Source of the DNA: Cunninghamella blakesleeana
Lineage: Eukaryota > Mucoromycota > Mucoromycetes > Mucorales > Cunninghamellaceae
NCBI GenBank assembly: GCA_017871115.1
Contig: JAFCIZ010000001.1
Location: 3,887,501 to 3,951,500 of the forward strand
DNA: 64,000 nucleotides
Direction of reading: 5' to 3'
Positions 42,029 through 53,084 of this stretch are shown here, in pieces. Every line of letters begins with the position of its first letter. Within the stretch, counting starts at the first letter, position 1. The position numbers and the translations under genes are program-made. The notes beneath the pieces are model-generated. The model was not told where the DNA came from. It worked only from the letters and a program-made list of their open reading frames with translations, and made no database searches.

Positions 42029-42382
42029 ATGGTAAAAACATCTTCTATCACTAGTCTTATCCTTGGTTCTATTGTGTTAGTTCAATGTATTCCTCTTGAC
42101 GTCCGAGATCCTTCTCCTCCTCCTACTCCTTCTTTTGAAGAGTGCTTAAATACTGAGTTTGATAAAGGTAATGACCTTATTAATTCAGCAAGAGAATGTC
42201 TTAGTGAAATATCTAAAATTACTTGTCCTGAGACCGTACTGAGTACTCCTGAAGAACTTGCAGACTTTGGTAATTGTCTTTTTGATAATAAATCGAGTAT
42301 TGATGATCAATTCAAAAGGGCTCGAGATTGCATCGAAAAAGTTAAGGGAGAAGCATGTACTGACCTTCAACCTCCACAGTAA
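42029..42382 (+). CDS. Small secreted protein with duplicated three-Cys unit
   Basis: 117 residues, single exon. Signal peptide: MVKTSS, hydrophobic core ITSLILGSIVLVQC, cleavage likely before or near IPLDVRD. A Pro-rich linker (PSPPPTPS) precedes two copies of a C-x17-C-x8-C unit: the first from ECLNTEFDKGN to SKITC, the second from NCLFDNKSS to GEAC. Shared residues include C-L at the start and AR[ED]C before the second cysteine. There is no TM or GPI signal, so secretion to the medium or wall is expected. Not recognised; it has the size and composition of an effector-like or wall-associated protein, but no function is claimed. A TATA box 69 bases upstream and a CT-rich leader suggest an actively transcribed gene. 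Confidence 0.8.
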   Translation: MVKTSSITSLILGSIVLVQCIPLDVRDPSPPPTPSFEECLNTEFDKGNDLINSARECLSEISKITCPETVLSTPEELADFGNCLFDNKSSIDDQFKRARDCIEKVKGEACTDLQPPQ

Positions 42383-42954
42383 TTATTTTTTATGGCATAT
42401 TTTAGTATATATCAATTGTTATTATTTTAAATATATTTTTATTTTATTGTTTCTTTTGTATCCAAGTTTTTTCACTTCATTATATAATCATATGATGGCT
42501 AATAAATAGGTTATTATATTTTCCATAAAAAATTTATAAATATATATCTTAATCATGCTCTTTTTTCTAAAAAAAAAAAAAGAATCATCTATATTATTAT
42601 TATTATTATTAAAATGGCTGTAATCCGGGTATGAATATATTCTTACAATTTAAGAGATAATCTCGGTGACTATAACTAATTTTTTTTCTCTCTCAATTAT
42701 AATAACAAATAGTAATATGATTATTATTAAATACATGGCTCTTTTTTAAATACATTTAGATGATTAATTATTATATGTATTGTATTATTTTAATAGTAAA
42801 ATCAAAATAAAATTTTAAAAAAAAACTAATTGATCAAAGCCATATTTAATTATAAAAATTATAAAAAAATTACTGACTCTAAAATTTTTTTGTTCCTTTT
42901 TCTGCTACATTATTTTTTAAATAAAACTCTTAAAATATATATATATTTACCAAT
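42383..42954. other. Intergenic between two plus-strand genes
   Basis: AT-rich; A-run at 42570-42582 and (ATT)n at about 42591-42611. No gene or clear control site seen apart from a TA-rich stretch near 42935. Confidence 0.5.
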
Positions 42955-43443
42955 ATGTCATTTATCATTCATAATAAAAAAGCATTCTTATTTATTCCCC
43001 ATATAAATAGATCATCACTCATTTATCAGCTTGGAACGTGTTGTCATTTTATTCATACTCATTCTAACAAGATTTCTTCCACCCCTCCATCAGAAAATAA
43101 TAAAAATAAACAACTTATTAACCAATGGGAACAAGATATAAAAGAGAAACGACTGGTTCAAAAAGATCATATTATAGCATCACCTTTAAACTTACTCGCC
43201 AATACTTTAAATGAACCTAGTATACCTTATAAGAACCATATTTTACCAAGACAGGGTACTATAGTCCCTGCTACCTGGCATCATATATATTTCCCTCAAC
43301 GTGTACCAGAATCTCACTTGGCTAAAGATGGATATGAGGCCGATTTTTTCCCTCCATTTCCTTTTACAAAACGAATGTGGGCTGGAGCTACGTTAACTTG
43401 GCAAAATAATAGCATTTCATCATCATCATCATCTTTAGTATTA

Positions 43444-43491
<48 letters not shown>

Positions 43492-44341
43492 CAGGACTAT
43501 TTATGTGTTGGGGATAAAGCTACTATGATAACATATGTGGATCGATGTGAATTCAATAATTCAAGTCGATTAGGCGATACAGTATTTGTTTATATTAATA
43601 AAGACATTTATAAACACCATTATCACGACCAAACTGAATTAAAGTATCAACAGTGGATTATGCGTGAACAAAGGTGTTTAGTCTATGCTACAGATCAAGC
43701 TGAATCCACAGCCATTAAATCCATACCTGGTAATATTTTCTTTAAAAATGACAATAATAATAATAATGCAAAAATGATAATGCCTATTTATAGTTATATA
43801 CATCTTTATTTTATTTTATTTTTTTGTTGGGTCGGTTTCAGTTAAAAAAAAACAATCTCAGTTCTCAATTCAAGTAAATCCCAGTCCTATTCATTTATTC
43901 CAATACTCTGCTCTGACTTTTAATGCACATATGATCCATTATAATCAACAATATACTAAATCTATAGAACATCACCCAGGTACGTAAAGTATATTAATAA
44001 TAAAATTCAAAATGATGCGTATATACTCTTAAATCTATATCTAATCATTCTTTTTCTTTTTTTTAAAAAAAATAGCGTGTTTAGTACATGGACCTTTAAG
44101 CAGTACTTGGATGATTAGTTCATTAAGAACTTATCTTGATAAAGAATATCATTATCCTCTTGATACCAATATTACAGAGTTTCATTATAAATGTCTTTCT
44201 CCATTATATGTTAATCAATCATTCACCGTCCATGGAAAACAATCCCCAACAAATCAAAATCAATTTGATTTATGGATTACAAACCACCTACAACATTTAT
44301 CCGTTAAAGGTACAGTATTGTTAAAAAAATGGGTAAATTAA
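42955..44341 (+). CDS. HTD2-like mitochondrial 3-hydroxyacyl-thioester dehydratase
   Basis: Hot-dog dehydratase related to yeast Htd2 of mitochondrial fatty acid synthesis (type II) and to mesaconyl-C4-CoA hydratase. Three exons: 42955-43729, 43842-43979 and 44076-44341; 1179 nt, 392 residues. The N-terminus is basic and hydrophobic without clear acidic residues, fitting import. Family blocks: PATWHHIYFPQRVPES, FFPPFPFTKRMWAGA, and SPIHLFQYSALTFNAHMIHY followed by LVHGPLSSTWM. The dehydratase-type motif FNAHMIHY is intact. An unusual insertion is a run of about 17 Asn encoded by (AAT)n at 43444-43493 inside the N-terminal hot-dog half, probably a surface loop. Substrate assignment within the family is tentative. 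Confidence 0.85.
43444..43493 (+). repeat. (AAT)n coding microsatellite, poly-Asn
   Basis: Near-perfect AAT repeat in frame, encoding an Asn run in the dehydratase-like protein. Likely length-variable between strains. Confidence 0.9.
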
Positions 44342-45185
44342 TAAAGCATACGTATATTTTCTTTCTTTTTTTGGATTTTCTGTTGTTTGTTAGTATTTGT
44401 TAGAGTTGTTGGGTTATTATATATATAAACATATATTATTTATTTAACCAGATTAGGTTAAATTATAATTATGATGAAAAGCGGGTATTCAATAAATCTT
44501 TTTTAAACTTCTTCGATCGTTTTTTTTTTTTTTAATTGTTTTAATTGTTTATTACAAATATTATATAACATTGAGTAAACTTTAATAGTTATATAGGTTG
44601 TACAATACTTTACTTAATTCGTGATCTTTTTTTGTTTTTTTCCCTTCTCTATTTTAATTACATGTATTATTTAAATGAGATGATATGATTTTTATTATTT
44701 TTATTTTATTTTATATTTTGTTAATGAATAGATATATTTATAGATATCCGATAAATATAATAATTATTTATTAAGTTTCACATGTCTTAATAATAATAAT
44801 GAAAAAAGACGAAAACTGTAGCCAAACACATTTATTCTTTTTCCTATCTTAAATATGCATATATATATATTTGACTCATCCTGTCAATCGGAAACAATGG
44901 TCAAAGTGTTTTTTTTTTTTCTGAGGGATTTATAATATTTTATTTTATTTCATTTCATGCAAACTAATTTAAGAATAATGACAGCAAAGGCTATAATTAA
45001 TAAAACTAATAAATAATCATCAAATAAAAAAAAAAAAAGAAAATAATAAAAAAAAGCTTAAAAAAAATGAATGAAGAATTGGTAAATATATATAATAAAA
45101 ATAATAAAAATAATAATAAAACTAATATAATATAATATAATATAATATAATATGCTGTATATAAATATGCTAAGGGTTACTATTT
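44342..45185. other. Convergent intergenic region
   Basis: 3' ends of the dehydratase gene (+) and the bZIP gene (-). AT-rich, with a (TAATA)n run at about 45125-45152. No gene seen. Confidence 0.5.
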
Positions 45186-47236
45186 TTAAGCATCTTTTAT
45201 AGCATTGGTTTTATTGGGTGAGAGAGCATTCATCATTTCCATCATCATATCTGTTTAAAAAAAAAAAAGGAAAAAAAAATATTCGAATTAAACATTTAAT
45301 CCCGTTCCCGATAAATATATTTTTCCTATTTTATTTCTTTTTCCCTTTATTATAAAAAAAGTCTTTTTTTTTTACCCAATGTCGGAGATGTTACAGTATG
45401 TCTTAATTCTGGAGGAATACCCAAGACTTTATCGTAAAGAGGATGTTTTGATACATGATTAGTAGAAGAAGTAGATGCAGGTGAGCCTATAGCATCACCA
45501 TTTTCGTGTTGTTGTTGATCAAGTTGTTGACAAGATAAAGTAGAAGGAGGAGGAGTCCATTGACGTCGATGAGGATCACCAGGAGGGATCTCGGGTAAAT
45601 TTTTCAATCGGCGCCACCTGTTTGTTGTTTCTAAATCGTATCTTGAGCTCAAAAACCAATATTCACTATGAAAGGAAGGAGGCAATTCCCAACTTTGACT
45701 TAGAGTAGGATCACCACCATGATAAACGGCTCCATTTAATAACATACTAAAGCATCGATCATAATCCATTTGGTCTCTAAAAATGATCATTCGATCCCTC
45801 ATCATTGGTGCAGGAATCAAATCAATCCTTAAATCATGTGGAATGGCTAATTGTAATAATGTAGGTTGAAGTCGATCAGACTGCAAGTCCCCTCCAGAGA
45901 TAGTGGAAAGTGTAGATTGTACTCTTAATTGTAATCTAATACGTTGAATGGCACCTAAACTTGTGGTTGGATGGGTATTTTTATTTTTGACTTTGCCTTC
46001 ATGGTCCTTTTCTTGTCCTCCATGACTGTGCCCTTTATTATCCTCCTCATCATCCTCGTCATCATCTTCTGCATCATCCATAGTCCATTTAGCTACATCA
46101 TCATGTTCAAAAGTAAGTGATGATTGAGTTTTAGGTGTCATGGGTGCAGGGCTCATATCATCTTCATGTTGTTCTTGTTTATATTCCATATATTCTTGTT
46201 TCATATCATGATCCATCATTATTCCTTCTTCTTGTTGTTCCTTTTTATTCTCTTGTTCTTCCTTTCCTTCGTGATGATGATAATTACTGGTTGGTGGTAT
46301 TAAAGTAGATGAAGATGGTGGTGAAGAAATAGATTCTGATGATGGATGATCCTGTAAACTCATTGAGCCAAATTGATTTGTTGCTGTAGATGAAGGTGAG
46401 TGAATAGATTCTTTTGCAACCTGTTGTTGCTGTTGCTCATGCTTGTTTACTAGTGAAGCAGTTGAAGAAGAATTGGTGTTGGATGATGATGACTTTGTAT
46501 TATAATTAGGAGATAAATTAGGTTTTAAATTAAGATTATTACGAGTATAAGCATTCACATAAGCTTCAATAGCATGAGGATGAGTTTTGGCCATTTCCAT
46601 CAAGACTTCTTCAGCAAGATAAGGGGTGTGGGGAGGTAAATCAATATTATGGTGCATACACATGAACTGTAAAGTTAACATGACACCTTTTAAATACCAG
46701 TTTTCCGTTTTATAAATTTCCAATTTATTTTTCACTTTTTTTAGTTCTTTCGCAGTAGTATTCCTTTGTTCCCTTAATGTTTTAATAGTATTTTCCAAAT
46801 CTTTTAAATGGCGTTCTTTACGTTCCCTAAAAGCTCGTTGAGCAGCGCGGTTTTGCATTTTTCTTAAAGCAGGGCTAGCAGGGTTAGGTTTACGTCCAGG
46901 CTTTTTCCTTATCTTGATAGGATTACCATGTATGTCAAATCCAGGTGGTGGTAAAGGTAAAGAATGGTGTTGAAGATGATGTGGATGGGGAGCATAACCC
47001 ATAGTAGAAGCAGTACCAGTAGTAGTAGTACTTGGCATATACATGGTTGGTTCGGGTATATTCATAACTGATTGTGTAAAATCATTGGTATTAAAAGCGG
47101 CCCACTGTGTAGGATCAAACGTTTGCTGTTGTTGCTGTTGTTGTTGTTGATGTAAATAATATAATTGTTGTTGTTGATGTTGTTGATTTTCTTGTTCTTG
47201 AATGTAATTGTCTATATTTGACAAATACGAATCCAT
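45186..47236 (-). CDS. bZIP transcription factor with DUF3425, paralog 1
   Basis: YAP/PAP1-type bZIP DNA-binding protein. Two exons: 45376-47236 and 45186-45250; 1926 nt, 641 residues. The start MDSYLSNIDNY was chosen because the longer frame upstream is poly-Phe/Ser from T-runs. A Gln-rich N-terminus is followed by HGNPIKIRKKPGRKPNP and the basic region NRAAQRAFRERKERH (YAP-type N-x2-A-Q-x2-F-R), then a leucine-zipper-like helix. A C-terminal DUF3425-like block reads IPHDLRIDLIPAPMMRDRMI ... LPPSFHSEYWFLS. The middle is Ser/Thr- and acid-rich (DDAEDDDEDDEED). No YAP-type cysteine-rich redox domain was noticed, so an oxidative-stress role is not supported. Paralog of the gene at 49342-51625. 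Confidence 0.9.
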
Positions 47237-47626
47237 ATTGGATAACTTTTTATTAAAAAAAAAAAAAAAAAAAAATAGAATACTTTTATTATTTATTAAT
47301 AAAAAAAAAAGAGAAGTAGTGGAAGAAGAAAAAAAAGTTGGTGAAAGGGAAAAAAGGAAGAGAGAGAAACAAAAAGTTTGCTGCACTTCATTTTTAAAAA
47401 AAAAAAAAAATTATGGGCGGAGTCTATTAATTTATTTATTTATAAATATAGAAATAGTTTAACGAACGTAGAACCATTTTTCCTTTTATGTCTTCCAATT
47501 ATTTAAACAATAATAAACTATTTTTTCCCATATATAATTTTTTTTTATTAATGAAATAATTAAAAAATTGATATACTATGCTAAAAATTAATAGTACTAA
47601 TAATAAAAAAATGATCTTTTTTTTTT
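47237..47626. other. Intergenic: bZIP paralog 1 promoter
   Basis: Contains A-runs at 47255-47276 and 47394-47410, a GA-rich stretch at 47310-47370 and a short GC islet GGGCGGAGTC at 47414-47423, about 180 bases before the bZIP start. No gene seen. Confidence 0.45.
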
Positions 47627-48643
47627 TTAAACAATATTCATCACCACGCCGCATAAAGAAGAAACCAAAAGAATAGTAGTAGAAACTTGAAGTAAAGTAG
47701 AGGATGATTTATGGGTTGGACTATTTGTAGCTTGACTTATACTATTACCTACCCCGCTGGAAAGTGGATTGGGATGAACCACTAAAATATATTATTTTAT
47801 ATAAAAAAAAAAAAGAATCAATAATGATGATTGGTAATGTTTTCCTTGGATTTTTTTTCTTTTTTCACATATGATTTTTTTTATATATTACTTGAATTAT
47901 TATTATTATTCATGGTTTGGCCATGTTGATTGATAGAATTATTTGTAGAAGGTGTATTAAAAGGAGAAGTCGATATGGCATTACCAGAAGATAAAGTAGC
48001 ATTAGATGAAGAGGAGTTAACCATAGTACCGTTCATACCATTAAGTGGATCAGTAATAGTAGTAGTTGAATTTGTATTCATGTCCGTAGGTAAAGTGGTA
48101 GCATTAGAAGTGTTCATATTCTCGGGTAGACCAGTAGCATTATTATGTTTTAATTCACCATTGACTGGTTTAAACATATCAGAAGATGGCCTTTTTCATT
48201 GTTTTAATAAAAAAGAAAAATATCACAATATTATTATTATTATCTCTTTTTTTTTTTTAAATAAAAAAGTATACTTTATTTTACCATCTATTATCTATAC
48301 AATCTTGATAACATGGTACATTTCCTTTACATTTACCAACACAAGCTTTAAAAAAAAAAATAATAAAAATAATAAAGGTAAATACTATTAATATTTTATG
48401 AATATTGTCTTATATTTATTTTTTATATACCATTAGCTTCTTTAACTATAAAAATAAAATAAAAAATAAAATTTAAATCAAAACACGATTCTTTTTTTTA
48501 TTTTTAAAAAAAAAAAATAAACAGAATTTTTACTTACCACAAGTTTCAATACAGTCAGCTTGACCAGGTTGACATTCACAACCAGCAGAAATAGATACAG
48601 TATATAAAGATAAAGCAACAATACCAACAGATAGTAATTTCAT
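47627..48643 (-). CDS. Cys-rich GPI-type surface protein, paralog A
   Basis: Five exons: 48538-48643, 48431-48445 (15 nt), 48285-48345, 47892-48190 and 47627-47781; 636 nt, 211 residues. Signal peptide MKLLSVGIVALSLYTVSISA. Then an eight-cysteine module, C-x-C-x6-C-x3-C-x6-C-x3-C-x5-C-x3-C-x4-W-P (GCECQPGQADCIETC, then VKEANACVGKC and onward), an Asn/Ser/Thr-rich stalk with many N-glycosylation sequons (NATGL, NTSNAT, NSSSSNAT), and a hydrophobic C-terminus (LLQVSTTILLVSSLCGVVMNIV) fitting a GPI signal. The module spacing and the first intron (after the fourth Cys, phase 1) are the same as in the gene at 58247. Spacing does not fit the CFEM domain as I know it. Probably cell-wall or surface located; function unknown. 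A TATA box lies 69 bases upstream. Confidence 0.82.
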
Positions 48644-49341
48644 TATGATTTAATTTGATTTATAGGTAATATAAAAGAAAAAGAAGAAAGAGTAAATCAA
48701 AATGAATTGTACTTTTATATATATATATATTTTTATATTTATTAAACTTTTCCCTCTTCTCCTTTCATTCTTGACATATTTTATTATTTCATTATTATTA
48801 TTATCATTATTATTATATAATTGAATGATATAACTAAATAAGGTAATCTCCTTGATCCACCCTTTTTTTTTTTTATTATATTTAATAATTTATTTAAATG
48901 AAAAGGTTAAAATCGAGATTTTTTGAAGAGGCTGATTAGATTTTTTAAGTTCATGTTTAGATCATATGCTAAAAAATTGTATTACTATTTTATTTCCAGT
49001 AAATAAAATAAATTAATTTGATTGGTTGATCAACGAAAATAATTAAATTTCCGCCGATTTTTTAAAGATTTCTTGTCCGTTTTTTTTTTTTTTCTTTCTC
49101 TTGTATTGTTTTTCTAAACCATATATAAAATCATATATTCCTGTTCTATCCCTTATTTTTTTTTATTTTATAATTCATATTTTACATATATATATATATA
49201 CATATATATATATTTATATATAACTACATCTTACATAAATATATATATATATAAATATAAATATTATTCCCCTCTTTTTTAAAATATATATATGATTACT
49301 CCTTTATAATAAATATAGTATTTTTTTTAATTTTATATAAC
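48644..49341. other. Divergent intergenic region, GPI-type gene A / bZIP paralog 2
   Basis: Holds both promoters. A GC-containing islet TTTCCGCCGATTTTTT at 49049-49064 is followed by a long T-run at 49080-49093; TA-repeats occupy 49180-49260 just before the bZIP start. Confidence 0.45.
48712..48719 (-). promoter_or_regulatory. TATA box of Cys-rich GPI-type gene A
   Basis: TATAAAAG on the minus strand ending 69 bases before the start codon at 48643, the same distance as for the secreted protein gene at 42029. Confidence 0.55.
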
Positions 49342-51625
49342 ATGTCTGAAATTAGTTTTGAATATTTTGACCCAGAAATAGAATTAGGAACAATAGATGA
49401 ACATGGAAAACCTATCCGACCACGTAAAAAGCCAGGCAGAAAACCTAATCCACCATCCCCTTCACAGCGTAAAGCACAAAATCGAGCCGCCCAACGAGCC
49501 TTTCGGGAAAGAAAGCGAAGAGAAATGAGGGAAGCTGAAAATAATATCAAAAAATGTATTAATCAAAGAGACCAAGCTATTCGAAGAGCAAACACTTTAC
49601 AAAAATCAGTTAAACAGCTACAATATCAATGTAATTATTTAAGAGGTATGGTCTTAACTTTAAAACTGGCCTGTTTTTCTCATGGTATTAATGTCCCCAA
49701 ATTTTGGAATACTGGTGATATTGATGCGTTTGGATCTGATATCACAAGTTTATCTAAAACAAAAGGTATACCTCAAAACTTGGAATTCTTTTTGGATAAT
49801 AAATTACATATTATAAACCAATCGCCTGAAGTCATACCAAGTGATAACAATACAACTATGTTTATGAATCAGCAACAATCGTCGTCGTCGTCGTCGTCGT
49901 CGTCATCGTCATCATCATCAAACCTTACTTCTGGCTCTTCCAATTTTTTAACTAGAAGAGATAATTCATCACCATCATTATATACACCTACTATGCCTGA
50001 TTTTATAACTCAAGTATTATCTAATCAGCAACAAGGATATGACCATTCTATGGATCAACAACAACTCTTTAACCTTTTTGATACATCACCTAAACCTACT
50101 TATTGGTCATCTTCTCCTTCACCATCTACTCCAACCAACCTATCTACTTCTTCTTTTATATCTGTAAATAATAATAATAATAATAACAATAACAATAATA
50201 GTAATAGTCTATCTCCTTCGTCATCTCCTTCTTCTATACATCACCATACTTCTATTAATAATCAACTTCAATTAACATCGTCATCATCTTCATCCACTAT
50301 AACTCCTTTAATACAATTATCTTCTTCTTCTTCTACTACTTCCTCTTCTTCTTCAACTCATAATTTACATGATCACAACAATAGGCAAATCTTCCCTCCT
50401 ATGCCTGCTATTGATGCTGTAAACTACATAAGAAATATTAATAGTGGGAAACCTTTTCATCAAACTGTATATACACCTAGTAAGTTTTTGAAAATAATGA
50501 TAAAAATAATCATAGTTTTGTTAATGTATTAAAAAAAGAAAGAGAATAAAGTAAAAAAAAAAAAAAAAAAAATAGAAATTTAGTTTACTAACTTTTCTTT
50601 TTTATTAGCTGAACTTCAAAGACATGTACCTCATGATGCTCGAATTGATTATGTGCCAGGTAAAAATCAAATGAATTAAATTAAATTAAATTAGACATAA
50701 AAGTATATATGTAATACTCATGATCATTTACTTTTATATTTTAATTTGTATTATTTCTAGGCCCATTGATGCGTGATCATATGATTATGTTTCAAGGTTA
50801 TTATGATGCAAATGCTTTATTTTCATTTTTAATTAATCAATCTGTATTTTTGGGTGGAGATCTTGGAAATCCTGATTGTTGGTTTGTACCGCCAAGCTTT
50901 TTCCAAACCTATTGGTTTTTAATGCCAAACCATCGACGTAAGTTTATATATATATATATTTATTTATCATGCTTTATTCATGGTTTTCATTTTTTATATT
51001 TTTATATTTATATAGCTCGAAGAGTAGATAATGCAATTGAAATAGCCGTGAATCAAGGAAGAACTTTATCAAGAATGATGTTTCCACGTAAAAAAATGTA
51101 TCTTCAAAGAGAAAAATATGCCGATTATTTCCCACCTATTAAAAATGATCTGGATGATGATATTCAATTAGATGATGATGATGATATTGATATAGAAGAC
51201 GATGATATAGAAGATGATAATGTAGAGGATAATAATAACAATAATAATAATAATAATCAACAACAGCACCAAAAAAAAGAAAAGAAAGATCATCCCATTT
51301 TATATGATGATCAGGATGATTCTATATCTGATAATGAAATAAAAATGAATCATGATCCATGGACTAATACAGCAATAGATAATAATAAGGAATTACATGA
51401 TGATGTTTCTTTAAGTAAGTGTTTATAAATAAAATAAGACATGGATTTATAAATATATATATATATATATATTATGATTTTAAAAATAAAAAATAATATT
51501 TATATATATATATATATTATAATTATTAAATATCCTTCTCTTTTATATATATATATATAGATGCTGTAATGAATTTAATGGAGACCTTGCCAAGATTAAC
51601 TACGCCCAATGTATTTAACTTTTAA
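49342..51625 (+). CDS. bZIP transcription factor with DUF3425, paralog 2
   Basis: Five exons: 49342-50479, 50609-50659, 50761-50937, 51016-51414 and 51561-51625; 1830 nt, 609 residues. HGKPIRPRKKPGRKPNP and the basic region NRAAQRAFRERKRRE lie within the first 60 residues, then a coiled zipper region. The middle is a long Ser/Asn-rich, probably disordered segment with poly-Ser from (TCG)n/(TCA)n codons at 49878-49920. The DUF3425-like block is spread over exons 2-3: VPHDARIDYVPGPLMRDHM ... VPPSFFQTYWFLM. An acidic DDDDDIDIEDD stretch sits in exon 4. The same architecture and the shared linker before the basic region show it is a paralog of 45186-47236, in divergent orientation. Confidence 0.9.
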
Positions 51626-51688
51626 ATCATATGCTGGAGCTGGATTATTTCCATTTTGTATTTTTTTTTTAAAAAAAAAAAAAGACTA

Positions 51689-51719
<31 letters not shown>

Positions 51720-52725
51720 ATTATTCATATTATTAGTATTATTAATATTAGTATTAGTATTAGTATTAGTATTAGTATTAGTATTAGTATTAGTATTAGT
51801 ATTAGTATTTTTATTATTATTTATTATTTATTATTATTAAATATAAAAAATATTTATTCATTACCTATATAAATATATAAATATATATTACTATTTAAAA
51901 AAACAACTATCAATGTTATTCAGGGTAAAAAAAATAGGCAAAAAAAAAAAAAAAGACGTATATTTTTTTTTCGGATTCGATCTTTTTATATATTCTCCTT
52001 TTTTCATTCTCAGTTTTTTTTCTTTTATTTCTTTGAAAGTCAAATAATTCAATATATATATTTATATATATAAATATTATATTTGATAATAAGAATAATT
52101 ACGGAAAAAAAGAGAGAGTTCCATAAAGGAGCGGGAATCGCAATACTCATATTGGTTTAATATATGTGTATATTAGTAACGATAAAAAATCATTTTATGA
52201 ACTCGTTTAAGGTTTTTTTTCCAAATCAAATTAAGAAAGAAAAAAAAAACCTTATTTTAAAAATAAAAATAGGGGAGGAAGGGGAGAGAAAGAGAGAGAA
52301 GAGAAATAGAATAAGAATAAAAAAAAGAAAAAAAAAAAGAAAAAACCCATCTTTTTTTTACCATATAGCTTTAGCCTTATAATTCACTTACGCGCGATTT
52401 ACAAAAATATCATTTTTAAACCTTAATCTAATTTATTTATTTTTTACTCCATATGTATATAACAAATAAATACATGAAATAATAATAAAAAAACGACTCC
52501 TATATTAATTTATATTTATCGTTATATTTAAGAGTATATAATTAATAATAACAATAATTAATTGGCAACAAAATGAATCGTTTATTTATATATATAGTCA
52601 TTAAAAAATATCATTATTATAATTAAAAAAAAAATGATGATGATGATGATGATGATGATGATTAATAAAAAAATAATAATAAAACATGGTTTTTTTTAAA
52701 AAAAAATAGTAATAGTATATGGCTG

Positions 52726-52764
<39 letters not shown>

Positions 52765-53084
52765 ATTATTATTATTATAAATAAATATAATAAAGGGATA
52801 TAGATGATACTAATTAAATGTAAAGTAATATAAATAAATAAAATAAATAAATAAATGGATATATATATATATAATGGCATAGAAGATAATTAATTAGAAT
52901 GAATTGGCATAAATAAAATAGAATAATAGAAAAAAAAAAAAAAAAGACTTTTTCTATTATTGCTATTATTATTATTATTTTTTTCTTTTTGCTGATGGGA
53001 AGAAAGAATAATGAATGAATCAAAATAGAAATAATAACATACAAAAATAAAAAATGAGAGTAAAAATAGAATTTAAATAAATAA
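51626..53084. other. Convergent intergenic region rich in microsatellites
   Basis: Contains (ATT)n at 51690-51718, a hexanucleotide (ATTAGT)n at about 51733-51808, (GAT)n at 52634-52660, (TA)n at 52728-52760 and a purine-rich run at 52270-52345. No gene seen; the open frames here come from repeats. Confidence 0.6.
51733..51808 (+). repeat. (ATTAGT)n hexanucleotide microsatellite
   Basis: About ten or more near-perfect copies of a 6-bp unit, downstream of bZIP paralog 2 and following an (ATT)n run. It differs from the TTAGGG telomere repeat. Confidence 0.85.

Noticed and set aside
47237..47386. N-terminal extension of bZIP paralog 1 (to 47386)
   Set aside because: Encodes poly-Phe and Ser/Leu from T-runs; the methionine at 47236 starts the conserved-looking protein.
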